Below are positions 18,385 to 27,420 of a stretch of 64,000 nt of DNA, piece after piece. The notes beneath the pieces were generated by a model. It had not been told where the DNA came from. It did not search any database and saw only the letters and a list, made by a program, of their open reading frames with translations. The position numbers were made by a program, and so were the translations under genes. Position 1 is the first letter of the stretch. Each line of letters begins with the position of its first letter. Source of the stretch: Lautropia sp. (GTDB lineage: Bacteria > Pseudomonadota > Gammaproteobacteria > Burkholderiales > Burkholderiaceae_E); contig JAUMUG010000006.1 of the NCBI GenBank assembly GCA_030530775.1, positions 136,645 through 200,644 on the forward strand, in the 5' to 3' direction.

Positions 18385-18418
18385 AGAAAACCACTGCACG
18401 GTTTCCTGGGCAGTGGTG
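18385..18418 (-). terminator. Intrinsic terminator of the S8 protease / prodomain transcript
   Basis: ACCACTGC (18390-18397 on plus) pairs perfectly with GCAGTGGT (18410-18417) and, read on the minus strand, runs into TTTTCTG. It lies ~170 bp after the stop of the prodomain-like gene at 18586 and separates it from paralogue 2. The rest of 17901-18585 contains the paralogue 2 promoter region and no supported gene. Confidence 0.7.
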
Positions 18419-18585
18419 TGGGGAGGTGATGGTTCCGACGGCTGGACGGAAGCTTTGCGCTTTGGGCAAAGATGGATGAATGGCCCCGTCTGACGGTTCT
18501 TCTCGAGTGACTGTCTTGCCGGGCTGGTGTGCCGTCACGAGCCGAAACGCTCGAGGTGGCACACCGGACACTTCATTTGCGGGTT

Positions 18586-19155
18586 TTATTTGCGCGCGCG
18601 TGGTGTCCACCAGTTGGGGCTGACGTCGGCGAAGATGCCCTTGGCGTTCAGGGCATTGGCCTGCTCGATGCTGGCCAGGCCGGCCGGACTCTGCACGACC
18701 CAGACCCGTTCGCTGATGCGGCGCTCCGGGGTCAGGCCGGCAGCTTCCAGCCGGGCGCGGGCCTCGGATTCGGAGGCGCCTTCTTTCAGGGTGACGATCA
18801 GGCCACCCGGCAGCGCCCAGGGATTGCCCGCGGAATCGGTCAGCACCGGCGACACCGTGTCGCCTTCGGCGGTGGTGACGTTGTCGACCGGGGTGCCGGC
18901 ACCGAGGCTTTTCTGGGTATTCAGCCGTTTGCGTTCAGCCTGGCTGGCCGAGCGCAGCTGAATGTTGCTCTCGGAGTTCTTGCCGGGAAACTGCACGACG
19001 CGGCTTTCGTCCAGCCGAAACTGGCGTGAGGTGTTGTTGCCGCCACGCACTTCGATGGTTTCGGATGCGTCGGTGGCCTGGACGGGCAGGGCTGTGGCCA
19101 GCAGCGCGGCAAGGCCGGCCGTGGCCAGAGAGAGGGGGAGGGGGTTCTTGGACAT
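18586..19155 (-). CDS. Secreted S8-prodomain / inhibitor I9-like protein (stand-alone)
   Basis: 189 residues from the ATG at 19155 (MSKNPLPLSLATAGLAALL), which begins a clear signal peptide ending near PVQA. Longer in-frame starts exist but lack this feature. The C-terminal ~75 residues, PGGLIVTLKEGASESEARAR then LEAAGLTPERRISERVWVVQ and ALNAKGIFADVSPNWW, follow the beta-alpha-beta-beta-alpha-beta pattern of subtilisin propeptides and I9 inhibitors. A ~90-residue polar region (31-115) precedes it. It lies 76 bp behind one S8 lipoprotein gene and ahead of the other, both lacking a prodomain. I infer that it folds or inhibits those proteases in trans. Family assignment is by fold pattern only and needs a profile search. 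Confidence 0.72.
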   Translation of the reverse strand: MSKNPLPLSLATAGLAALLATALPVQATDASETIEVRGGNNTSRQFRLDESRVVQFPGKNSESNIQLRSASQAERKRLNTQKSLGAGTPVDNVTTAEGDTVSPVLTDSAGNPWALPGGLIVTLKEGASESEARARLEAAGLTPERRISERVWVVQSPAGLASIEQANALNAKGIFADVSPNWWTPRARK

Positions 19156-19231
19156 GTTCTGGAAGAATCCTGCAACGAGTGAAATGGGCCGATGCATGGT
19201 TCGGGGTGAATTCATGAAGCGGGAATGGAGA

Positions 19232-21034
19232 TCAACGGCCATACAGCGTGATCGACCAGCCATTGAGTTGTCCACTGTTACCCGACCCCCGGTCGACGGC
19301 TTCGAGTGTCCAGTTACGATTGCTTGCCGTACCGGCCGGTTCTTCCATGTGGCGGGTCAAGCCGGTGGTGAAGCTCTGTAGACCCTGGCAAGCGGTCCGG
19401 GTCAGAGCGTTGCCGTTGTTCGTCAGGCAGGCATGCGGTGTCACCAGCGTGCTGGTCTGGTTGGACGGGCTGGTCAGGGTGATGTGCAGGTTGGCGGCAT
19501 CCGGATGCTCGGTGCGCGAATTGCTGCTGGAGCTGGTGGTTCCGGTGGCACTGGCGCTGAGCGTGATTTCGACATGCTCGATGCGGTCGATGTCGCAGCT
19601 GCTCGGGATGGTGATGGCGCTGGACAGCCCCCCGGTGGCACGGGCGTTGTAGTCGATCGTGTCTTCCTCGGCATTTCTGGCCATTTCGGGAATGACGGTA
19701 GCCGCAGCGCTGCTGACGTAGGGGCCGCACTGCTTGAGCGTGTCGCTGCCACCGACCGATTGCCAGGTACGCGCCAGTTGCACGGCTGCATTGGCATCAG
19801 CCACACCAAAGCCGTATTCATGATTGAAGTTCAGGCCGCCGAAGTGGGTCCAGCCCGTATTGGTGGCATCCACTTTGCGGGCCGTCTGCGCCAGCACCAG
19901 TCGCACATCCCGCCAGGTCAGATTCGGGTTGGCCTGCAGCATCAGCGCCACTACACCCGAAACCATCGGCGTGGCGGCCGACGTGCCGTTGAAGCCGTTG
20001 GTGTACTGATCGGCGGTGCCGCCCGGTGCCGAGCGGATTTCGGTGGTGGTGATCTTGGGCAGGGAAGGATCGAGGTCGGCCGACGGGGCGCAGACCAGCA
20101 GGTTGGCACCCGGTTCGCTGTAGCGGGCGCGTTTGCCCTGGGCATTGGCGGCACAGACCGCCAGTGTACCCAGCTGGCTGACGTGCCCATCATAGTTCGA
20201 CAGTTCGGTGCTGGCGCACTCTTGCCGTGCGTTCTGTACGCAACCACCATTGCCGGCGGCAAAGACGTAGATCGACCCCAGGCCCTGCCGACCGTGCTTG
20301 AGGCCGCTTTCGAGCGCGGCACTCATCCAGCCCGGCGCCGAATAGAAATGACCATCGTCCTGGGCGCCCCAGCTGTTGTTGTAGATGGCGTTCTTGTCGA
20401 AGTCGCGGACCAGGGCGTCCGCCACGTGGGCGTCTTCCCCGGTGGCGATGGCGTTGAAGCCGACCAGGCTGGCGCGGGGGGCCACTCCTGAGACACCGAT
20501 ACCGTTGTTGTCACGGGCGGCGATCACACCCGCCACCTGGGTGCCGTGGTTGTCGGCTGTATCGCAGGGCACCGGGTAGGCATTGCCGGCACCATAGCTG
20601 CGGTAGTTGTAGCTGGCGCCTGCCACGATGTTGGGCAGCAGATCGTTGTGGATCACATCGACGGCGTCGTCGATGATGGCGATGCGAACGTTTTCACCCT
20701 TGCCGGCGGGCCAAGTGCCGATCAGGTTCAGATCTTCGCCGGCCGTGCTACCACTGAGCGAGCCGGTGTTGTTCAGGAACCATTGCTGGCGCAACAGCGG
20801 ATCGGTGCCGGTGCGCTGGGGGGCGGGGGCGGTCATCCGATAGCGGACCCCACAGCTGGCCGCGTTCAGATATTCACCGACGGCCGGTGCGCCGCTGACG
20901 CCACCTTGCTGGTTGCCCGAGAGGTTGTTGCCGTTGCCCTGGTTGCTCGATCCGCCACTGCCACCACACGCGGCCAGCAAGGTGACGAGGAGGGGAAGTG
21001 ACCATCGGTGCAGGTGTTTCGTGGCTGGACTCAT
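19232..21034 (-). CDS. S8 (subtilisin/kexin-like) serine protease lipoprotein with P domain, paralogue 1
   Basis: 600 residues from the ATG at 21034. A lipobox LLAAC places the lipidated Cys at 23, followed by a Gly/Asn/Ser linker. The catalytic set is Asp in IIDDAVD (D122), His in DNHGTQVAG (H163), oxyanion Asn in FAAGNGG (~262) and Ser in NGTSAATPMVSG (S352). A kexin-type P domain closes the protein (LHITLTSPSNQTSTLVTP). Like its paralogue it lacks a prodomain. An in-frame start at 21172 would add 46 residues that overlap the predicted promoter and hide the lipoprotein signal, so I reject it. No good ribosome binding site precedes 21034. The prodomain-like gene follows after 76 bp and probably shares the transcript. 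Confidence 0.93.
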   Translation of the reverse strand: MSPATKHLHRWSLPLLVTLLAACGGSGGSSNQGNGNNLSGNQQGGVSGAPAVGEYLNAASCGVRYRMTAPAPQRTGTDPLLRQQWFLNNTGSLSGSTAGEDLNLIGTWPAGKGENVRIAIIDDAVDVIHNDLLPNIVAGASYNYRSYGAGNAYPVPCDTADNHGTQVAGVIAARDNNGIGVSGVAPRASLVGFNAIATGEDAHVADALVRDFDKNAIYNNSWGAQDDGHFYSAPGWMSAALESGLKHGRQGLGSIYVFAAGNGGCVQNARQECASTELSNYDGHVSQLGTLAVCAANAQGKRARYSEPGANLLVCAPSADLDPSLPKITTTEIRSAPGGTADQYTNGFNGTSAATPMVSGVVALMLQANPNLTWRDVRLVLAQTARKVDATNTGWTHFGGLNFNHEYGFGVADANAAVQLARTWQSVGGSDTLKQCGPYVSSAAATVIPEMARNAEEDTIDYNARATGGLSSAITIPSSCDIDRIEHVEITLSASATGTTSSSSNSRTEHPDAANLHITLTSPSNQTSTLVTPHACLTNNGNALTRTACQGLQSFTTGLTRHMEEPAGTASNRNWTLEAVDRGSGNSGQLNGWSITLYGR

Positions 21035-21143
21035 GGTATCGAAAGGAGAGGATGGTTTTCTGGCAATGCAAGCCCGTTGCGATGCACGGCGGATTCGAGC
21101 CGCTGCTGCACCCGTCGATTCTAGTTTGTGCAGATCGGAGAGC

Positions 21144-21172
21144 ATCTTAGAGAGCGGGGCCATGGTTGCCAA
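21144..21172 (-). promoter_or_regulatory. Sigma-70-type promoter of S8 protease paralogue 1
   Basis: On the minus strand TTGGCA (-35) and TAAGAT (-10) are separated by 17 bp. The -10 sits in CTCTCTAAGATGC, shared with the paralogue's upstream region. A start site here gives a ~100-nt leader before the ATG at 21034 and supports that start codon. Confidence 0.6.
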
Positions 21173-21728
21173 CGTTTGAAACGATGGATTATTTGAAAAA
21201 ACGCAATACGTTTTGTTTTGGGTTTCGGAGGGCTCGGTATCTGCCGCACACCCGGCTGGTGCATATGATGTGGTTCAAAAACAACGAATTCGGGCGGTAT
21301 GACGCATTCGCGATGAAATGAACGTGCCTTTGCAGCCAAACCGCCTCGTGGTTGTTGCTCTCATAACTTTCTTGGGGGTCTTTTGGTTGACAGCCGATGG
21401 ACGACGAAGCTTGTGTATCGGTGTTGATACAAAACTGTGCTGCGGGCATGTCAAAAACCGTGAATGAATCTCGAGGCATAATCTACGACTGGCCGGTATC
21501 CGGCGTGAGGACTCGCCGGGGCTTGACGTACGGAAGTTGCGCAGGAAAAACGGACCTCACCGAGCACTTGGTGACCGGCCGACAGCCCCTGGCAGTGGGC
21601 CACGGAGCAGGGCGCTGGTACAAGACCCCGATACGGTCCGTTTGCGGTCTGCGGCCCAGGCTTTCAGAACTCTCCCCGGACCGATACCGGGTGCTTTCAC
21701 CACCGAGAGAGACAGATTCAGGAGATTG
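21173..21728. other. Divergent intergenic region upstream of pyc
   Basis: About 555 bp between the protease promoter and pyc, noticeably more AT-rich than the genes around it up to ~21480. I see a CATAAT hexamer near 21477 that might serve pyc, without a good -35, and the inverted repeat CACCGAGCACTTGGTG near 21558. No supported gene. Confidence 0.4.
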
Positions 21729-24700
21729 ATGAGAATGGACGAGCAAGTGAAACGGTTACGCTCCGTGCTGGTGGCCAATCGTTCGGAAATCGCCATCCGC
21801 GTCATGCGGGCAGCGGCCGAACTGGGGTTGCGGACCGTTGCCATCTATTCGCATGAGGACCGCTTTGCTTTGCATCGCTTCAAGGCCGATGAGAGCTACC
21901 TGGTCGGCGAAGGCAAGAAACCGCTGCAGGCCTATCTGGACATCGATGAAATCGTCCGGATCGCCAAGGAGGTGGGGGTGGATGCCATTCACCCCGGCTA
22001 TGGCTTTCTGTCGGAGAACCCCGATCTGCCACGGGCCTGCGCCGAGGCTGGCATCGAGTTCATCGGCCCGTCTCCCGAGGTGATGACCCGGCTGGGCAAC
22101 AAAGTTTCGGCGCGTGAAACCGCCGTTGCTGCTGGTGTGCCGGTGATGCCTGCCACCGATCCGCTGCCGGATGATATCGATGCCTGTCTGAAGCTGGCCG
22201 AGGAAATCGGTTACCCGTTGATGCTGAAAGCCAGCTGGGGCGGTGGTGGCCGCGGCATGCGCGCCATCGAGAACGCCGATGACCTGAAGGTACAGCTGCC
22301 GGCGGCCCGACGCGAAGCGGGTGCAGCTTTCGGCAACGACGAGGTCTATCTCGAGAAGTTGGTTCGCCGTGCATACCACGTCGAGGTGCAGATCCTGGGT
22401 GACAAGTACGGCAATGTCGTACATCTGTTCGAGCGCGATTGTTCGGTGCAGCGCCGCAACCAGAAGGTCGTCGAGCGCGCGCCTGCGCCCTATCTGGATG
22501 ATGGACAGCGGCAGGCGCTGTGTGAAGCGGCGCTCAGGCTGGCCCGTGCCGTCGGGTACAGTCATGCCGGTACGGTCGAGTTTCTGATGGACGCCGATAC
22601 CGGCCAGTTCTATTTCATCGAAGTCAATCCACGCATCCAGGTCGAGCACACCGTCACCGAGCAGGTCACGGGCATCGACATCGTCAAGGCGCAGATTCGC
22701 ATTACCGAAGGGGCACGGCTGGGTCAGCGGGATGACGCCTTCGATGCCGACGGCAAGCTGGTGGCGTTGGGCTCGGGCGTGCCCGAGCAGGAACTGATCG
22801 AGCTCAATGGCCATGCGCTGCAATGCCGGATCACCACCGAGGACCCCGAGAACGGCTTTACGCCCGACTATGGTCAGATGGTGGCCTATCGCAGTGCGGC
22901 TGGTTTCGGCATTCGACTGGATGCCGGCACCGCCTATGGCGGCGCGCTGATCACGCCCTACTATGATTCACTGCTGGTGAAGGTGACGGCCTGGGGGCAC
23001 ACGGCTGCCGAGGCCATCCGCCGGATGGACCGTGCGTTGCGTGAATTCCGCGTTCGCGGCCTGGCCACCAATCTGCAGTTCGTCGAGAATGTCATCAATC
23101 ACCCGGATTTCAGGGCCGGACGGGTCACGACCCGATTCATCGACACCACGCCGGAACTGTTCGATTTCGTCGGTCGGCGCGATCGTGCCACCCGCCTGTT
23201 GCAGTACCTGGGTGATGTGATCGTCAACGGTCATCCCGACATGAAAGGCCGTGCAGCGCCCGATCTGAGCCATGTGCATGTACAGACGCCACAAGTGCGA
23301 GATGCCGGTGCGCCGCTGCCCGAGGGCAACCGTGACCGGCTGAAGAAGCTGGGAGCCGTCGGTTTTGCACGGTGGATGCGCGAGCAGCCGCAGCTGCTGC
23401 TGACCGACACCACCATGCGTGATGCGCATCAGTCACTGTTTGCCACCCGGATGCGCACGCACGACATGCTGCCGGCCGCCCCTTTCTATGCTCACCGCTT
23501 GTCGCAGCTGCTGTCGCTGGAATGCTGGGGCGGAGCGACCTTCGATGTGGCGCTGCGTTTTCTGAAGGAAGACCCGTGGGCGCGCTTGCGGAATCTGCGC
23601 ACGGCGATGCCGAACATGCTGTTGCAGATGCTGCTGCGCGCCTCGAACGCGGTCGGCTACACCAACTATGCCGACAATGTCGTCAAGCACTTCGTGCAAC
23701 AGGCCGCCAGCCAGGGCATCGATGTGTTCCGCGTCTTCGATTCGCTGAACTGGGTCGAGAACATGCGGGTGGCGATCGATGCCGTCAATGAAACCGGTGC
23801 GATCTGCGAAGGTACGCTCTGCTATACCGCCGACATCTTCGACACCAGTCGTGCCAAGTACGACCTGTCGTACTACGTGGGTCTGGCCAAACAGCTCGAA
23901 AAGGCCGGCGCCCAAGTGCTGGGCATCAAGGACATGGCGGGTGTGGCCCGCCCGCGCGCGATCGCGGCCCTGGTGAAGGCGTTGCGTGAGGAAACCGGCC
24001 TGCCGGTGCATTTCCATACGCACGACACCAGCGGGGCTTCGGTAGCGACGGTGCTGGCGGCGGTGGCTGCTGGCGTCGATGCCGTAGACGGTGCGCTCGA
24101 TTCGATGAGTGGGCTGACCTCGCAGCCGAGCCTCAATGCCATCGTGGCGATGCTCGAAGGCGATGCCCGTGATCCGAAGGTGGATCAGGCTGCGCTGCGC
24201 GAGCTGGCCAACTATTTCGAGGGAGTGCGTCGCTACTATGCTCCCTTCGAGTCCGACATCCGCAGCGGTACAGCCGATGTCTATCATCACGAAATGCCGG
24301 GTGGTCAGTACACCAATCTGCGCGAGCAGGCCCGTGCCATCGGGCTCGAGCATCGCTGGCCCGAGGTATCGCGCGCCTATGCCGAGGTCAACAAGCTGTT
24401 TGGCGATATCGTCAAGGTGACGCCGACTTCCAAGGTGGTGGGGGACATGGCGATCATGATGGTGGCCAATGACCTCAGCGCCGAGGCAGTGGCCGACCCG
24501 AATCGTGAAGTGGCTTTCCCCGAAAGTGTGGTGTCGCTGTTCAAGGGTGAGCTGGGCTTTCCGCCCGATGGCTTCCCCGAGGCTTTGGGTCGCAAGGTGC
24601 TGAAGGACTCACCGCCCGCTCCCTACCGTCCGGGGGACCGGATCGCGCCGGTCGATTTCGACCGGGTCCGTGAGCAGGCGGAATCCGAAGCCGGCAAGTC

Positions 24701-25253
24701 GCTGAAGGAGCATGACATCGCTTCCTGGTTGATGTATCCGAAGGTGACAGCCGGTTACTGGGAACACTTCCGCAAATATGGCGATGTGGGCCTGTTGCCG
24801 ACGCCGGCCTTCTTCTATGGGTTGAAGGAACATCAGGAGATATCGGTCGAGCTGGACCCGGGTAAGGCGTTGGTGATCAGCCTGCAGGGTACGACGCCGC
24901 CGGATGCCGAAGGCTTCTCGCGGGTCTTTTTCGAGATGAATGGTCAGCCCCGTACCGTCAAGATCCGCAAGGCGGGCTATGGTGCCACGGCTGCGCAGCG
25001 TGCCAAGGCCGACGGCTCCAATCCGCTGCATGTGGCGGCACCGATGCCCGGCATGATCGTGACGGTGGCGGCCGTGCCCGGCCAGAAAGTCAAAGCCGGC
25101 GATCCGCTGCTGTCCATCGAAGCCATGAAGATGGAGTCGCAGATCAGGGCCGAACGTGACGGGGTGGTGGCCGTGGTCCACGTCAAGACCGGCGAGACGG
25201 TGGCGGCGCACGATTTGTTGCTGGAATACGAGACACCGGCTGCAAAGGACTGA
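21729..25253 (+). CDS. pyc: Pyruvate carboxylase, single-chain
   Basis: 1174-residue biotin enzyme that makes oxaloacetate from pyruvate and bicarbonate. The biotin carboxylase domain comes first (LVANRSEIAIRVMRAAAELG; glycine loop SWGGGGRGMRAI; FIEVNPRIQVEHTVTEQVTG). The carboxyltransferase domain begins at TDTTMRDAHQSLFATRMR, and the C-terminal biotin carrier has EAMKMES with the biotinylated Lys. The start is set by AGGAG four bases before the ATG at 21729; the next ATG at 21735 is possible, and a frame extending to 21537 has no support. The gene is monocistronic by its wide flanks and would feed gluconeogenesis with fbp. Confidence 0.97.
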   Translation: MRMDEQVKRLRSVLVANRSEIAIRVMRAAAELGLRTVAIYSHEDRFALHRFKADESYLVGEGKKPLQAYLDIDEIVRIAKEVGVDAIHPGYGFLSENPDLPRACAEAGIEFIGPSPEVMTRLGNKVSARETAVAAGVPVMPATDPLPDDIDACLKLAEEIGYPLMLKASWGGGGRGMRAIENADDLKVQLPAARREAGAAFGNDEVYLEKLVRRAYHVEVQILGDKYGNVVHLFERDCSVQRRNQKVVERAPAPYLDDGQRQALCEAALRLARAVGYSHAGTVEFLMDADTGQFYFIEVNPRIQVEHTVTEQVTGIDIVKAQIRITEGARLGQRDDAFDADGKLVALGSGVPEQELIELNGHALQCRITTEDPENGFTPDYGQMVAYRSAAGFGIRLDAGTAYGGALITPYYDSLLVKVTAWGHTAAEAIRRMDRALREFRVRGLATNLQFVENVINHPDFRAGRVTTRFIDTTPELFDFVGRRDRATRLLQYLGDVIVNGHPDMKGRAAPDLSHVHVQTPQVRDAGAPLPEGNRDRLKKLGAVGFARWMREQPQLLLTDTTMRDAHQSLFATRMRTHDMLPAAPFYAHRLSQLLSLECWGGATFDVALRFLKEDPWARLRNLRTAMPNMLLQMLLRASNAVGYTNYADNVVKHFVQQAASQGIDVFRVFDSLNWVENMRVAIDAVNETGAICEGTLCYTADIFDTSRAKYDLSYYVGLAKQLEKAGAQVLGIKDMAGVARPRAIAALVKALREETGLPVHFHTHDTSGASVATVLAAVAAGVDAVDGALDSMSGLTSQPSLNAIVAMLEGDARDPKVDQAALRELANYFEGVRRYYAPFESDIRSGTADVYHHEMPGGQYTNLREQARAIGLEHRWPEVSRAYAEVNKLFGDIVKVTPTSKVVGDMAIMMVANDLSAEAVADPNREVAFPESVVSLFKGELGFPPDGFPEALGRKVLKDSPPAPYRPGDRIAPVDFDRVREQAESEAGKSLKEHDIASWLMYPKVTAGYWEHFRKYGDVGLLPTPAFFYGLKEHQEISVELDPGKALVISLQGTTPPDAEGFSRVFFEMNGQPRTVKIRKAGYGATAAQRAKADGSNPLHVAAPMPGMIVTVAAVPGQKVKAGDPLLSIEAMKMESQIRAERDGVVAVVHVKTGETVAAHDLLLEYETPAAKD

Positions 25254-25668
25254 AACAGGAGGTGAGATTCCCGCGAAGACGGACATTCTCTTTGCGGGAT
25301 TCACGGTAGAATCCTTTCATATGCCCTCGGGCTCGTGCAGTGGCCGTTTCGGCTTGTGTGGCTTTCTTCGGTTCGTCCGAAACACACATCCGATACCATC
25401 GCTTCCTGACAGTGGCCAACCCGTCGCGGTTGGCCATATCGTTGTGTGGCGCCGGTCTGCTGTTCCTGTCCTGCGTTCGACGGTCTTCTTTCCACCGCTG
25501 GCGGGGCAAAATTCATACAAAGGCAGTTTTGTTGCGCCGGTGGGTGCTGCGTGGATCTGTCGTTCCCGATCGATTTTTTGTCGTCGCCAATCAGACGGAC
25601 AGGGGGCGGTTTTCCGTTGAATCGCGCAATGTCCGCGAACCGGTGCAGCCAGTGAGATAGAGGATTGA
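25254..25668. other. Intergenic region between pyc and the HU gene
   Basis: 415 bp without a gene I can support. A TAGAAT hexamer near 25308 may be a weak -10. The segment just before the HU gene holds its ribosome binding site (AGAGGA) and presumably its promoter. Open frames on either strand here are Arg/Pro-rich shadows. Confidence 0.4.
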
Positions 25669-25953
25669 ATGAACAAAAGTGAACTGATCGATACGATCTC
25701 CAGCGAAGCGGACATCAGCAAGGCCGCCGCCGAGCGCGCGTTGACCTCCGCCATGGGCGCCATCATGAAAGCCGTTGCCCAGGGTGACCGGGTGACACTG
25801 GTTGGTTTCGGCACCTTTCATGTCAGCAAGCGAAACGCCCGCACGGGCTTGAACCCGCGCACCGGCGAAAAGATCGAGATCGAAGCCGCTTACGTGCCGA
25901 AATTCTCGCCTGGCGCTGCCTTCAAGGAAGCCGCCAACCAGAATCGCAACTGA
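25669..25953 (+). CDS. HU family DNA-binding protein
   Basis: 94 residues, standard for HU. MNKSELIDTISSEADISKAA opens the helical dimer body, VTLVGFGTFHVSKRNARTG carries the start of the DNA-binding arm, and NPRTGEKIEIEAAYVPKFSPG the return strand; the arm Pro is in LNPRTG. HU coats and bends DNA and organises the nucleoid. An AGAGGA ribosome binding site sits 8 bp upstream. The gene is followed by two hairpins that look like terminators, so it is transcribed alone. HU beta (hupB) versus alpha cannot be settled here. Confidence 0.97.
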   Translation: MNKSELIDTISSEADISKAAAERALTSAMGAIMKAVAQGDRVTLVGFGTFHVSKRNARTGLNPRTGEKIEIEAAYVPKFSPGAAFKEAANQNRN

Positions 25954-25966
25954 GCCGCTCGACATC

Positions 25967-26001
25967 CGGGCAGGCCGCCTTCAGGATCAGGAGCCTGCCC
26001 G
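25967..26001 (+). terminator. First hairpin after the HU gene
   Basis: CGGGCAGGC (25967-25975) pairs perfectly with GCCTGCCCG (25993-26001) around a 17-base loop, 14 bp after the HU stop. The T-rich run comes only ~20 bp later (TTCTATTTTGTTTC), so it may act with the next hairpin. Confidence 0.5.
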
Positions 26002-26034
26002 AATCACGGGCCGTTCTATTTTGTTTCATTTCCT

Positions 26035-26075
26035 GCCCGGCGCATTCTCTCTGCGGCCGGGCTGTTTCGTTTCGG
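26035..26075 (+). terminator. Second hairpin after the HU gene, intrinsic terminator
   Basis: GCCCGGC (26035-26041) pairs with GCCGGGC (26056-26062) and is followed by TGTTTCGTTTC. It lies between the convergent HU and srkA genes. Confidence 0.6.
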
Positions 26076-26107
26076 CCTTCGCTCGGTTCACCCGATCCCA
26101 ATCCCGA

Positions 26108-27229
26108 TCATGACCAATCATGGTCATGCGTCAGTTGGGCGAGCTGTTCCTGCAGATGTTGAATCTGCCCCTGCCAATAACGGTGTGAGCCGAACCACGG
26201 AAAGGCGGCCGGGAAGGCGGGGTCGGTCCAGCGTTCGGCCAGCCACGCACTGTGGCGGATCATCCTCAAGGTGCGTAGCGGTTCGATCAGGCGCAGCTCC
26301 CGGCGATCCAGTGGCCTGATCTGCTCATAGCCGGCCAGCAGTTCCTGCATGGCCTGCGACGCAGCCACATCCGAGCCTTCATTCGGGGGGCTCTGGCCGG
26401 CAGCATCGGCCACCATCCACAGATCCTGGATCGCCGGACCCATCCGCGCATCATCCAAATCCACGAAATGCGGGCCATGCGCCTCGGTCCAGAGCAGATT
26501 GCCCAGGTGGCAATCGCCATGCAGCCGAATCTGTGTGAAGGGCCTGTCCCCGCTGCCGGCGGGATGCAGTCGTTCCTCGACGTGCTCACAGCACAGACGG
26601 GCGATGTGCGCCCAGTCATCCTGTAGTTCGGGTGGCAACCAGGGACCGCTCAATACCCGTTCGATCGCATCCCAGCCATCGAGCCGGCAACTGATGGCCG
26701 GACGGAAGCGAAAAGGCCGGCGTGCGCCGACTTGATGAATGCGTGCAATGAACCGACCGATCCGCGCCCGCATCGCCGGGCCGTGGCGTACGTGATCCAG
26801 TTCGGGCGCGCGGCCGCCCTGACGGGCGAACAGGGCAATATGGAAACCGTGGCTTTCAAAGAGCGTATCGCCGGCAAAGGGGGATGGGTCCTCGTCGTCA
26901 TCCGCATCATCCATCGGGCGCTGCAGTGCAGGACGGCTCAGTGGAGCGGCCAGCGGGATTTCGGCGGCTGCGATCTCGTGGGCGAACTGGTGCTCTTCGA
27001 GCAGTTGCTCGCGGCTCCAGCGCCCGGGCCGATAGAACTTGGCGACCAAGCCGTTGCCGCTTTCCAGTCCCACCAGATAGACCCGGTTCTCGAAACTGTT
27101 GAGCGCCTGCAGCCGACCGTCACATTGCAGACCGATCGCTTCCAGTGCATCCAGCACGGTGTGCGGATCGAGCTGGGCAAAGGGCCGCGTGGTGGAAGCC
27201 GTTGAAGGCGCCGTACTCATGAGAATCAT
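26108..27229 (-). CDS. srkA: Stress response serine/threonine kinase SrkA (RdoA/YihE)
   Basis: 373-residue aminoglycoside-phosphotransferase-fold kinase. The catalytic loop IRLHGDCHLGNLLW has the HGDxHxxN pattern and HFVDLDDARMGPAIQDLW gives the metal-binding DxDD. ALNSFENRVYLVGLESG and LVAKFYRPGRWS hold the ATP-binding strands and Lys. E. coli SrkA protects stressed cells from MazF-linked death through the Cpx response. An acidic stretch (DDADDDEDPS) near residue 110 is extra. Starts at codon 1 or at codon 4 (MSTAPST) are equally open. It is convergent with the HU gene and 190 bp from ccmH. Confidence 0.93.
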   Translation of the reverse strand: MILMSTAPSTASTTRPFAQLDPHTVLDALEAIGLQCDGRLQALNSFENRVYLVGLESGNGLVAKFYRPGRWSREQLLEEHQFAHEIAAAEIPLAAPLSRPALQRPMDDADDDEDPSPFAGDTLFESHGFHIALFARQGGRAPELDHVRHGPAMRARIGRFIARIHQVGARRPFRFRPAISCRLDGWDAIERVLSGPWLPPELQDDWAHIARLCCEHVEERLHPAGSGDRPFTQIRLHGDCHLGNLLWTEAHGPHFVDLDDARMGPAIQDLWMVADAAGQSPPNEGSDVAASQAMQELLAGYEQIRPLDRRELRLIEPLRTLRMIRHSAWLAERWTDPAFPAAFPWFGSHRYWQGQIQHLQEQLAQLTHDHDWS

Positions 27230-27420
27230 CCATCAAGGTCCGGTGAAGGTCCGGTGGTGTACGGGTGCAGCCGGATGCCGTCCCGGCAAACGATGCTGTC
27301 GATGCCATGAATCCCAACCCTGTTGCCCAAGTCGCCCGGGTTTCTCATGTCGTCGACGCCACCGGCGCCGGCTGGAGACGACCCGATCGATGGGTGGCGT
27401 CGGGGAGGGCTTCTGGCGCT

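Noticed and set aside
18149..18610. Minus-strand open frame of 153 codons between the prodomain-like gene and S8 paralogue 2
   Set aside because: Pro/Arg/Ser/Cys-rich, overlaps the terminator at 18385-18418 and the end of the upstream gene.
21035..21172. N-terminal extension of S8 paralogue 1
   Set aside because: Would place the lipoprotein signal internally and overlaps the predicted promoter.
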